From assembly GCF_023806485.1 (NCBI RefSeq), contig NZ_JAMSLR010000004.1, forward strand, positions 1 to 64,000: 64,000 nucleotides of DNA, written 5' to 3'. The position numbers and the translations under genes were made by a program. The notes beneath the pieces were generated by a model, which was not told the DNA's origin, searched no databases, and was given only the letters and a program-made list of their open reading frames with translations. This document shows positions 55,471-63,116 of this stretch, piece by piece (position 1 is the first letter of the stretch; each line of letters starts with the position of its first letter). This DNA is from Thermalbibacter longus (GTDB lineage Bacteria; Chloroflexota; Chloroflexia; Thermomicrobiales; Thermomicrobiaceae).

Positions 55471-57105
55471 ATGGCAGGACGAAGGGTGGGCGAGACGAGA
55501 CGAGCGGCGGTGCTGGCGCGGAGCGGCATGGTAGCCACCGCGCATCCACTGGCGACGGCCGCTGGGCTAGAGGTGCTCCAGCGCGGCGGTAACGCGATGG
55601 ATGCGGCGGTCGCGGCCGCGCTGGTAACCGGCGTGGTGCTGCCTGCCATGTGCGGCCTAGGAGGCGATGCCTTCGTGCTCTACTACGAGGCAGCGACCCG
55701 GAAAGTCACCACCTTCTACGGCTCCGGGCCCGCGCCGGCCACCGCCACGCGCGACTTCTTCCTCGAGCGCGGCTTTCAGAAAATGCCGTTCTACGGCCCG
55801 CTCTCGGTCTCGGTGCCCGGCGCGGTCTCGGTCTACTTCACCGCCATCGAGCGCTTCGGCACCTGGAAGCCAGGTGCACTGTTCGAGCGGGCGATCCAGT
55901 ATGCCGAGGAGGGATTCCCGCTGACTGAGCAGGGAAGCCAGGCCATTGCCGCCAATGCTGCTGAGCTCGCGAAGTACCCCACCTCGGCCGCGGTCTTCCT
56001 CCCTGGCGGCGATGTCCCCCGGCCGGGCACGGTCTTCCGCCAGCCCGACCTGGCGCGCTCGCTCCGGCTCGTCGCTGAGGGTGGCCCCGATGTCTTTTAC
56101 CGGGGTGAGATCGCCGAGGCGATCAGCCGCTTCATGGCCGAGAGCGGTGGGCTCCTGACGAAGGACGATCTAGCTGGCTATCGCTGCGAGGTCGGCGAGC
56201 CGATCCAGACGACCTATCGTGGATACACGGTCTACGAGACCGGGCTGCCGACGCAGGGACACATCGTCCTCGAGGAGCTGAACATCGTGGAGCAGGCCGA
56301 CTTGGCCGGGCTCGGGCCCGACAGTCCCCACCTGATCCACCTGCTGGTGGAAGCCAAGAAGCTGGCCTTCGCCGACCGGCTCGCCTACTCGGGCGACCCG
56401 CACTTCGTCGACGTGCCGCTCGGCACGCTCTTGAGCAAGGAGTTCGCCCAGCGCCGCTTCGCGGAGATCGACCCGGAGCGGGCGCGGGACGAGGTGCCAG
56501 CGGGCGCGATCGAGCGCGGCGGCGAGACCACGTACCTCTGCGTCGTCGACCGCTGGGGCAACGCCGCCTCCTTCATCCACAGCCTGTCCGCCGCCTTCGG
56601 TAGCCAGGTTGTGGCCGGCCGCACCGGCATCCTGCTCAATAACCGCGCCGGGCGCGGCTTCACGCTGGAGGAGGGACATCCCAACGTCATCGCTCCGGGC
56701 AAACGGACGATGCACACGCTCAACTGCTGGCTGATCACCCAGGGCGACCGCCTGCGGTGGGTCGGCGGCACACCTGGCGGCGACCAGCAGCCGCAGTGGA
56801 ACCTGCAGGTGATCGTCAATTTGATCGATTTCGGGATGGATCCGCAGCGAGCGGTCGAGCACCCGCGCTGGTACAGCTTCCCGGGAACTGACCCGATCAA
56901 CTTGCCTAACGACTTCGTCCTGCGGATCGAAGACCGGTACGGCGAGGCAGTGCTGGCCGAGCTGGAGCGCCGGGGCCACCGAGTGCAGCGGCTCGGCGAT
57001 TGGGGCTCGGGCGGGGCGGCCCAGGTCATCGCGGTCGACCCCGAAACTGGTGTGCTTACCGCTGGCTCTGACCCACGAGTGGAGGGCCTGGCGCTCGGGT
57101 TTTGA
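55471..57105 (+). CDS. gamma-glutamyltransferase family Ntn hydrolase
   Basis: A 544-residue self-cleaving N-terminal-nucleophile hydrolase. The large-subunit part begins MVATAHPLATAAGLEVLQRGGNAMDAA. The predicted catalytic Thr is Thr353 in GGETTYLCVVDRWGN, which becomes the new N-terminus of the small subunit. GTGILLNNRAGRGF and the GTPGGDQQPQWNLQ block complete the active site. There is no clear signal peptide, so the enzyme may be cytoplasmic; glutathione, poly-gamma-glutamate or a related amide (such as oxamate) could be the substrate. GAAAGGGG precedes the ATG. Confidence 0.88.
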   Translation: MAGRRVGETRRAAVLARSGMVATAHPLATAAGLEVLQRGGNAMDAAVAAALVTGVVLPAMCGLGGDAFVLYYEAATRKVTTFYGSGPAPATATRDFFLERGFQKMPFYGPLSVSVPGAVSVYFTAIERFGTWKPGALFERAIQYAEEGFPLTEQGSQAIAANAAELAKYPTSAAVFLPGGDVPRPGTVFRQPDLARSLRLVAEGGPDVFYRGEIAEAISRFMAESGGLLTKDDLAGYRCEVGEPIQTTYRGYTVYETGLPTQGHIVLEELNIVEQADLAGLGPDSPHLIHLLVEAKKLAFADRLAYSGDPHFVDVPLGTLLSKEFAQRRFAEIDPERARDEVPAGAIERGGETTYLCVVDRWGNAASFIHSLSAAFGSQVVAGRTGILLNNRAGRGFTLEEGHPNVIAPGKRTMHTLNCWLITQGDRLRWVGGTPGGDQQPQWNLQVIVNLIDFGMDPQRAVEHPRWYSFPGTDPINLPNDFVLRIEDRYGEAVLAELERRGHRVQRLGDWGSGGAAQVIAVDPETGVLTAGSDPRVEGLALGF

Positions 57106-57430
57106 GGGTGTGCAGACCGTCCCCCGCTTCCGGGATTCCGAGTCTGTCATTCACCGTATCCGGCAGGGGGCCGGTCCTATTCCTCCTCGCCGGCTAGCCG
57201 GGAGACGGCCTGCATGGCTCCGAGGCTGCCGTGCCTCAAGCACATCGGGAGGGGACGGCGCTGGGACCCAGAGGCTCGGCACACCTCGTGATGACATAAC
57301 GGCTGCGCCGCTGAGCTGGCCCCCGGCGGCGCCTGGTGCACCCGAGTACGGCTGCAAAAGAGTAGACCCCGCGAGACGGAATCTCCTCGGTCCGGGGATA
57401 GTGGTGGCCACTTACGGCTTCAAAAGAGAA
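57106..57430. other. intergenic region with duplicated terminator tail
   Basis: A 325-base gap between convergent genes. Its right half contains a decayed copy of the tRNA-Glu terminator tail (57348-57373) 66 bases from the functional copy (57414-57439). The left half shows nothing I can identify. Confidence 0.5.
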
Positions 57431-57439
57431 AACCCCGCC
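57348..57439 (-). repeat. imperfect direct repeat of a terminator tail
   Basis: Two 26-base segments, 57348-57373 and 57414-57439, match at 22 positions (shared core CAAAAGAG and ACCCCGC). On the minus strand each forms the right arm and T-tail of a hairpin; the distal one has only a 5-bp stem (57367-57371 with 57393-57397). Confidence 0.55.
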
Positions 57440-57458
57440 GGGCACGAGGCCGGCGGGG
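57431..57458 (-). terminator. terminator of tRNA-Glu
   Basis: On the minus strand CCCCGCCGG (57450-57458) pairs with CCGGCGGGG (57433-57441), loop of 8, followed by TTTTCTCTTTTG. It lies 10 bases after the tRNA end. Confidence 0.8.
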
Positions 57459-57467
57459 CTGTACCGG

Positions 57468-57541
57468 TGGCGCATACGGGATTCGAACCCGTGATCTCCG
57501 CCTTGAGAGGGCGGTGTCCTAGGCCGCTAGACGAATGCGCC
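57468..57541 (-). tRNA. tRNA-Glu (CTC)
   Basis: Acceptor GGCGCAT/ATGCGCC with discriminator A. The anticodon stem is CCGCC/GGCGG with loop CTCTCAA, anticodon CTC. The T-arm contains GGGTTCGAATCCC. CCA is not encoded. It follows the membrane-protein gene by about 36 bases on the same strand and may be co-transcribed with it. Confidence 0.94.
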
Positions 57542-57577
57542 CCGTAAGGCCGCCCGAATTTATACCACACGGCGCTG

Positions 57578-58486
57578 TCACCCGTCCACCGGATGTGTAT
57601 CCCCTCGCGCAACTGGACCAGAGAGCTCGAGCTCGAGCCTGGAGCGCACGGCGTCGCACAGGCGCTGCGGTTCATCGACAGCGACATGCACCGTATCGAC
57701 GGGGGGTGACTGCCCGAAAGCGGTGCGGAAGGGTGCGGGGTGCCGCAAGGTGATCGTCACGTCGGTGCGCCCGCCGACGGGCAGGTACGCTGCCCGCTCT
57801 CCCTCGACGACGCGCAGTTCATCGCGGCCCTCCGGAACCTTCCGGGGAGCGTGCTCGATGCCGGCAATCTCCGGAAAGGGGATGAACGCCTCGTTGAGGA
57901 GGCCATAGCGGATCCAGAGCCCGTCATCAGTTACGCGATGTGGCAGCACTACCAGCGAGGCATAGAGACCGATGATCCAGATGATGCCGTAGATGGTCAA
58001 TGCGAGCAGTACCCAGCGTAGCCAGGCCCAGGGGATCAGGAGCTCGAGGATCAGGATCTCGACGGGTGCTGTCAGGATCACGAGGATGACCAGAGCGCCT
58101 ACGATCGACCGTTTGCGGTAGGAGAAGTCGCGCTCATCCGGCCGGTAACGGCGCAAGAGCCACCGGCCCAGGCAGATCCAGAGACGTAGCTCCAGTGCGA
58201 CCAGCCGGGCGAGTCGCTGGGGCATCATCACCGTCAACGCGTCCTCGAACGCCTCGACCCCGCTCTGGCCTTGTGACCGCTGATGCCGGAACCGGCGCAC
58301 GGCGCGGATCGCCTGGAGGCCGGCAACCAGAGTCAGCGCGCCTTCGACGATGACGACGACCGCGACAGCCTGTCCGAACGAGAGCCAGCCGGCTCGCACC
58401 AACACGATCTCGATCACGATGAGGATCGGGAGCGACCACTTGAGCGCGCGTTGAAGCACGAGCAAGGCTCTTCCGCTAACGTACAT
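57578..58486 (-). CDS. membrane protein of unknown function
   Basis: A 302-residue protein with two N-terminal spans (WSLPILIVIEIVLVRAGWL and FGQAVAVVVIVEGALTLVAGL), a cytoplasmic segment of about 70 residues, then two to three spans (IVGALVILVILTAPVEILILEL, WVLLALTIYGIIWIIGLYASLVV). The last 110 residues are soluble and beta-rich (VTDDGLWIRYGLLNEAFIPFPEI), like a PH-like domain of bacterial membrane proteins (bPH type). I recognise no named family. The ATG has only GAGG directly in front. Confidence 0.65.
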   Translation of the reverse strand: MYVSGRALLVLQRALKWSLPILIVIEIVLVRAGWLSFGQAVAVVVIVEGALTLVAGLQAIRAVRRFRHQRSQGQSGVEAFEDALTVMMPQRLARLVALELRLWICLGRWLLRRYRPDERDFSYRKRSIVGALVILVILTAPVEILILELLIPWAWLRWVLLALTIYGIIWIIGLYASLVVLPHRVTDDGLWIRYGLLNEAFIPFPEIAGIEHAPRKVPEGRDELRVVEGERAAYLPVGGRTDVTITLRHPAPFRTAFGQSPPVDTVHVAVDEPQRLCDAVRSRLELELSGPVARGDTHPVDG

Positions 58487-58867
58487 CCTCAGATAGGCAG
58501 GTCACTAGCCGAAAATCAGGGCAATCCTAATGCGTCTGCTCTCGTTCTTCAACAAGGCTTCGCCCCGCAATTTGACTCTCCCTCGACGCGTGGCGTATAC
58601 TGCGGTGACCTGGCCGAGGGGAGAATTAGGCGAAGTGGTCGCGTCACGCGAGCCAGTAAATTGACGAAGTCGCGAACCCCGAGGTCGGAGTACGGTGCGG
58701 TTGTCAAGTGCATATATTTGGCTGCGCTCGCGTCCGGTGTCCCACGATGGGAGTACCGGGTGCATGGTCTCGCTTGCGGAGAGCTCGCCGGGAGGCGCGG
58801 CTAGTCATCGAGCGCTGCGCGCGGGGCGAACCAGAGGCGAGGCCAGAGCGCGCGAGAAGGACGACCG
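58487..58867. other. long leader region upstream of yqeY
   Basis: A 381-base divergent gap. It has one strong promoter (58572-58601), a leader of about 260 bases, and a short coupled ORF at 58764-58871. I looked for rpsU, which often precedes yqeY, and found no convincing S21 sequence in any forward frame. Confidence 0.5.
58572..58601 (+). promoter_or_regulatory. strong promoter of yqeY-pgpH-ybeY unit
   Basis: TTGACT (58572-58577), 18 bp, TATACT (58596-58601), five of six matches in each box. Confidence 0.7.
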
Positions 58868-58871
58868 GTGA
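58764..58871 (+). CDS. possible 35-residue leader peptide
   Basis: A short ORF (MVSLAESSPGG...AREKDDR) starts at ATG 58764, 10 bases after GGGAG, and its TGA overlaps the GTG start of yqeY in a GTGA junction. It is rich in Ala, Arg and Gly and resembles no known family. Translation would couple the two genes. Whether it is expressed is unknown; a second overlapping frame (42 residues from ATG 58746) is also open. Confidence 0.3.
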   Translation: MVSLAESSPGGAASHRALRAGRTRGEARAREKDDR

Positions 58872-59362
58872 GTAACCTGGCAGAGCGCCTGTTGAATGAC
58901 CTGCAGGAGGCAGTCCGCGCTGGAGACGTGAACCGGCGCGAGACACTCCGTTTCCTGCGAGCTGATATCAAGAACGTCGAGATCGAGCGGGGAAGGCCGC
59001 TCACCGACGACGAGATCGTCGAGGTGATCCGGCGGCAGATCCGCCTGCGCCGTGACGCCATCGAGCAGTTCGCGCACGGCGGCCGCCAGGACCTGGTCGA
59101 GCGCGAGCAGGCGCAGATCTCCGTGCTCGAGGAGTACCTGCCGCCGCAACTCTCGGCCGACGAGTTGCTCCAGTTCGCCCGCGAGGTCGCCCGCGAGGTC
59201 GGCGCGAGCAGTCCCCGAGATATGGGCCGGGTGATGCCGGTGCTGCGCGAGCGTGTCGGATCGCGGGCTGAGGGCCGGGCGATCGCCGAGGCAGCCCGGC
59301 AGGCGCTGGCCGAACTGGGTGGTGGGGCAGGATCGCTGATGAATGATTCGAGCGCCAGGTAG
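58868..59362 (+). CDS. yqeY: GatB/YqeY domain protein
   Basis: A 164-residue YqeY protein, the helical domain also found at the C-terminus of GatB. It has the typical start LAERLLNDLQEAVRAGDVNRRETLRFLRADIKNVEIE, the central RRDAIEQFAHGGRQDLVEREQAQISVLEEYLPPQLS and a C-terminal SPRDMGRVMPVLRERV...A(D/E)G segment (pattern only). It may bind tRNA or assist amidation, but the cellular role is unsettled. AGAAGGA precedes the GTG. It lies 54 bases before the HDIG gene. Confidence 0.92.
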   Translation: MSNLAERLLNDLQEAVRAGDVNRRETLRFLRADIKNVEIERGRPLTDDEIVEVIRRQIRLRRDAIEQFAHGGRQDLVEREQAQISVLEEYLPPQLSADELLQFAREVAREVGASSPRDMGRVMPVLRERVGSRAEGRAIAEAARQALAELGGGAGSLMNDSSAR

Positions 59363-59416
59363 AGTGCAGCAGTCCTCATTCCCGTCAAGGCTTCGGGCCA
59401 CGAGGGAACTCGATCG

Positions 59417-61609
59417 ATGCCTCGCCGCAGTCGCATAACCCGAGTCCCGGTGATTGCCCGCTTGGGAGCGACTCTCCGCCTTCATCCCTGGGTCGACCCC
59501 TTGATCGGCATCGTGGGGTTCTTCGCGCTCGTTACCCTGGCGCTGGCCACCATGCTCTACGCGACCTGGGAATCGGACGCGCTCAACCTGCGCGCCGGCC
59601 AGATCGCCGACCGCACCATCAAGGCCCCTCGGACCGCGACGTTCGAGAGCAAGCTCCTCACGGAACGAGCGCGCAAGGAAGCCTACGACGACGCGCGCAA
59701 CGTGGTTCTGGTCCATGATCCGCTGATCGCGACCGCACAGCTCGAGGCGTTGAACCGGTTGCTGGCGCAGGTCGAAACGATCCGCGCCGAGCGTGGCCAA
59801 GATCTCGCCGCAGCGACCCAGAAGGCACAGGCCGCACTGGAGGGGTTGAGCGCCGAGGATGCCCAGCTTCTCGTCAGTGTCAGCGATGAATCCTGGGGTA
59901 GGATCGAGACCGAGTCTCGCCGCCTGCTAATGGCCGTGATGAACGGCGAAGTCCGCCCGGAGAACGTGGCCGCTGCCAAGGAGTCGCTCTTCGGCCTGGC
60001 CAACCCCTCCTTGAACTCGACGGAGCGCCAGCTCGCGATCACTCTGGCGCGCCCGTTCATCCGCGCCAATGTCCAGGTGGACGAGGAGCGGACCAAGGCG
60101 GCCCGGGAGGCGGCCGCCGAGCAGGTCGAGCCAGTCCTGGTCACCGTCCAGGTCGGGCAGGTCATCGTGCGCGATGGCGACGTGGTGACTCCGGAAGTCG
60201 TCGAGAAGCTCGAGTACTTCGGCCTCTTGGCGCCCCAGCAGTCTTGGCAGCAATTTATCGGCCTGCTCGGCATCCTGGTGCTGATCACCGCCGGGCTGAC
60301 GATCTCACTTCACCGCTTCCTCCGCCACACGCGGCAGATGCGCCAGCTTCTCCTCATCGCCGTCATGGTCGTCATCCCGGTCGTCCTAGGCCGGTTAGTG
60401 TTGCCGCATCCAGACCTGCGCTACATGTTTCCGATCGCCAGCGCGATCATGCTGCTCGCGATACTGCTCGATTTCCGGGTCGCTGCAATTACCGCCGCGT
60501 TCACCAGCCTGTACCTCGGTGCCGTCGCCGGACTGTCGTACGAGATCACCCTCTTCGCCTTTCTCAGCAGCCTCGCCGGTGCGATGGTCATCTGGCGGGC
60601 CGAACGGACGATGACCTTCCTCTGGAGCGGGCTGGCCGTGGCCGCAGCGACCGGCGGTACAGCTCTGCTCTTCGAGCTGGTCGACAACCGGTTCGATCTG
60701 GCTCGAGCGGCGACGCTCTTAGTCCACGCCGGGGTGAACGGGGCGCTCTCGGCGAGCCTCTGCTTCCTGTCCTTTAGCTTGCTCGGCCGGCTGCTCGGGA
60801 TTACCACGCACTTGCAGCTCCTCGAGCTCGCCCATCCCAACCAGCCGCTGCTGGCCCGGCTCGCCCGCGAGGCGCCGGGTACGTACCATCACAGCCTGGT
60901 GGTGAGCAATCTGGCCGAGGCGGCAGCGGAGGTGGTGGGTGGCGACCCGCTCCTGACCCGTGTCGCGGTGCTCTACCACGACATCGGCAAGGTGATCCGC
61001 CCCAGCTTCTTCGTCGAGAACCAGGCTAACCGCGCGAACGTCCACGATACGCTCGACCCGCGCACGAGCGTGCAGCTCATCAAGGAGCACGTCACCGACG
61101 GCGTGCGGCTGGCGCGCAAGGCTCGCCTACCGAAGCCGATCATCGACGTGATCCAGCAGCATCATGGAACCTCTCTGATCCGGTACTTCTACTCCAAAGC
61201 GCTGGCGAGCGGCGAGCCGGTGGACGAGGCCGAGTTCCGCTACCCCGGCCCCAAGCCGCAGACCAAGGAGGCGGGTGTGATCCTCCTGGCCGACAGCGTG
61301 GAGGCGACGGTCAGATCGGCAGCCCAGTCCGGGAAGCTCTACGAGGATTCGGCCGATGGCGAGCATTCCCGTCCCGGCAGCAAGCTGGAGGAGATCGTGG
61401 ATCGAGTCATCCGCGAGCGGCTCGAGGAGGGCCAGCTCGACGAGTGCGACCTGACCTTGCGCCAGATCGGCGAGATCCGGCGCGTATTCCTGAGCATCCT
61501 CGAGGGGATCTATCACCCGCGCATCGAGTACCCGGAGCTCGCGCGCCAGCCAGGACAGCGGCCGACCATCGAGGAGTCAGCGGCTCCCGCCATGGCCGAG
61601 GCTGATTAG
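59417..61609 (+). CDS. PgpH-type 7TM-HD phosphodiesterase
   Basis: A 730-residue membrane protein of the 7TMR-HD (PgpH) family. One N-terminal span (FFALVTLALATMLYA) is followed by a large extracytoplasmic domain (about 60-280), then seven spans (about 285-480), and a cytoplasmic HD domain. HD residues are visible in GTYHHSLVVSNLAEAAA, LYHDIGK and VIQQHHGTSL, with HEDR-like acidic ligands around. PgpH degrades cyclic di-AMP to pApA, so the enzyme probably sets c-di-AMP levels and turgor or cell-wall responses. It is followed by ybeY after 12 bases, a widely kept order. Confidence 0.92.
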   Translation: MPRRSRITRVPVIARLGATLRLHPWVDPLIGIVGFFALVTLALATMLYATWESDALNLRAGQIADRTIKAPRTATFESKLLTERARKEAYDDARNVVLVHDPLIATAQLEALNRLLAQVETIRAERGQDLAAATQKAQAALEGLSAEDAQLLVSVSDESWGRIETESRRLLMAVMNGEVRPENVAAAKESLFGLANPSLNSTERQLAITLARPFIRANVQVDEERTKAAREAAAEQVEPVLVTVQVGQVIVRDGDVVTPEVVEKLEYFGLLAPQQSWQQFIGLLGILVLITAGLTISLHRFLRHTRQMRQLLLIAVMVVIPVVLGRLVLPHPDLRYMFPIASAIMLLAILLDFRVAAITAAFTSLYLGAVAGLSYEITLFAFLSSLAGAMVIWRAERTMTFLWSGLAVAAATGGTALLFELVDNRFDLARAATLLVHAGVNGALSASLCFLSFSLLGRLLGITTHLQLLELAHPNQPLLARLAREAPGTYHHSLVVSNLAEAAAEVVGGDPLLTRVAVLYHDIGKVIRPSFFVENQANRANVHDTLDPRTSVQLIKEHVTDGVRLARKARLPKPIIDVIQQHHGTSLIRYFYSKALASGEPVDEAEFRYPGPKPQTKEAGVILLADSVEATVRSAAQSGKLYEDSADGEHSRPGSKLEEIVDRVIRERLEEGQLDECDLTLRQIGEIRRVFLSILEGIYHPRIEYPELARQPGQRPTIEESAAPAMAEAD

Positions 61610-61621
61610 CGAGCGGGGCGC

Positions 61622-62074
61622 ATGGCCGAGCTGATTATCGAGATCCAGGCCAGCCCCGGCGTTCGGATGCCCCCGGCTGATCGCTTGCAGGCCCTGCTGG
61701 AATTCGCGGCTGAGCAGGAGGGTGCCGGCGGCGAGGTGAGCGTGTGGATCTGCCGGGACGGCGAGATCGCCGAGCTCCACGAGCGGTACCAGGGCATCCC
61801 CGGCCCCACCGACGTGCTGAGCTTTCCTGGTGAGCCACCATATCTAGGTGACATCGCGGTCTCGGCAGACACGGCCGCGGCGCAGGCGGCCGAGGTGGGA
61901 CACAGCCCGGGCCGGGAGATCGCCTACCTCGCGCTGCACGGGCTGCTCCACCTGCTCGGCTACGATGACTTGGACGAGACCAGCCGGGCGCGCATGCTGG
62001 CGCGCCAGGACGAGCTGCTCGAGGCGTTCGAGCGGGAGTACCCCGGTGAGTGGGATGAGCCAGCCGGCCGTTAG
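61622..62074 (+). CDS. ybeY: endoribonuclease YbeY, altered third zinc ligand
   Basis: YbeY is a zinc endoribonuclease for 16S rRNA 3' maturation and ribosome quality control. The 150-residue protein has the family core PTDVLSFPGEPPYLGDIAVS and the metal motif H106-GLL-H110 followed by LLGYDD. In the canonical HGxLHLxGYDH motif the last residue is His; here it is Asp116. The zinc site would then be His2-Asp, which can still bind metal but is uncommon. It overlaps the family 2 glycosyltransferase gene by 20 bases. Confidence 0.9.
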   Translation: MAELIIEIQASPGVRMPPADRLQALLEFAAEQEGAGGEVSVWICRDGEIAELHERYQGIPGPTDVLSFPGEPPYLGDIAVSADTAAAQAAEVGHSPGREIAYLALHGLLHLLGYDDLDETSRARMLARQDELLEAFEREYPGEWDEPAGR

Positions 62075-63116
62075 CCTGATCCTGACCGTCAAGGACGAGG
62101 CCGCGTCGTTACCCGAGCTGCTGGCCTCGATCGCCGCGCAGTCCCGGCCGCCCGACGAGGTCATCGTCGTGGACGGCGGCTCGTGCGACGCGACCGTGAC
62201 GATCCTGAGGCAATGGGCTGAGCGGCTGCCGCTGACGGTGATCGAGCTGCCGGGTGCCTCGATCGCCGAGGGGCGAAACGCGGCGCTGGAGCAGGCGCGT
62301 GGCGAGCTGGTCGCGGTGACGGACGCCGGAGTGATCCTCGAGCCGGACTGGCTTGAGCGGCTCATCGAGCCGTTCCTGGCGCCGGAGCGGGAGCAGCCCG
62401 ACGTCGTCTCCGGCTTCTTCCGGGCAGCGCCGCGCACGCTCTTCGAGCTCGCGCTCGGCGTGACCACGCTGCCCGACGTCGAGGAGATCCGGGAGGAGCG
62501 ATTCCTCCCCTCCAGCCGCTCGGTGGCGTTCCGGCGGAGCTGGTTCCTCGCCGGGATCCGCTACCCCGGCTGGCTCGACTACTGCGAGGACGTCGTCTTC
62601 GACCTGCGCTTGCGCCGGGCGGGCGCGCGGTTCCGTTTCCAGCCGGCAGCGATCGCCTGGTTCCGTCCCCGGCGGACGCTGGCGGAGTTCTGGCGCCAGT
62701 ACTACCGCTACGCGCGCGGCGACGGCAAAGCCGGGCTCTTCACGACTCGCCATTTGATCCGCTACGCGACCTATCTCGGGCTGGTTCCCGCGGTGCTGCT
62801 CACGCGTGACCGCCGGCTGGCGCTTGCGGCTGGACTGGGTGCGCTGGCCTACCTGCGTCGCCCGTTGTGGCGGCTGTGGCGGCGCCGGGAAGTCGGCCCT
62901 CGGTGGCTCGTGGTGGCCGCGCTGCTGGTGCCGCTGATACGGCTGGTAGGCGATCTAGCCAAGATGGCCGGCTATCCGGCCGGCCTGGCCTGGCGAGCCC
63001 GGCGCTATGGTCTACGGCGTACCTGGCGCAGCATTCCAGAGCCGGTCAGTCTGGGGCGTGCTGGCGAGCCTGCTGCAGGAGTGCAAGCCGGAGGAACTCC
63101 GCTGCCCAGAGACTGA
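62055..63116 (+). CDS. family 2 glycosyltransferase
   Basis: A 353-residue GT-A fold enzyme. SLILTVKDEAASLPELLASI is the nucleotide-sugar start, VIVVDGGSCDATVTIL the second strand, and VTDAGVILEPDWLERLI holds the DxG/DxD-like metal site. A hydrophobic C-terminal half (YLGLVPAVLL, LVVAALLVPLIRLVGDLA) suggests membrane attachment. The acceptor is unknown; related enzymes make polysaccharides or glycolipids. Its start lies inside ybeY (20-base overlap) and its end overlaps the convergent CinA-like gene by 71 bases. Confidence 0.85.
   Translation: MSQPAVSLILTVKDEAASLPELLASIAAQSRPPDEVIVVDGGSCDATVTILRQWAERLPLTVIELPGASIAEGRNAALEQARGELVAVTDAGVILEPDWLERLIEPFLAPEREQPDVVSGFFRAAPRTLFELALGVTTLPDVEEIREERFLPSSRSVAFRRSWFLAGIRYPGWLDYCEDVVFDLRLRRAGARFRFQPAAIAWFRPRRTLAEFWRQYYRYARGDGKAGLFTTRHLIRYATYLGLVPAVLLTRDRRLALAAGLGALAYLRRPLWRLWRRREVGPRWLVVAALLVPLIRLVGDLAKMAGYPAGLAWRARRYGLRRTWRSIPEPVSLGRAGEPAAGVQAGGTPLPRD

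Noticed and set aside
57050-57547. Plus-strand ORF ending in a GFEPVISALRG-like sequence
   Set aside because: It is the antisense of tRNA-Glu joined to intergenic sequence and the end of the gamma-glutamyltransferase gene.
58700-58871. rpsU (ribosomal protein S21) upstream of yqeY
   Set aside because: All three forward frames were read; the Arg-rich frame ending at 58874 lacks the LRRFxR and RSG motifs of S21.
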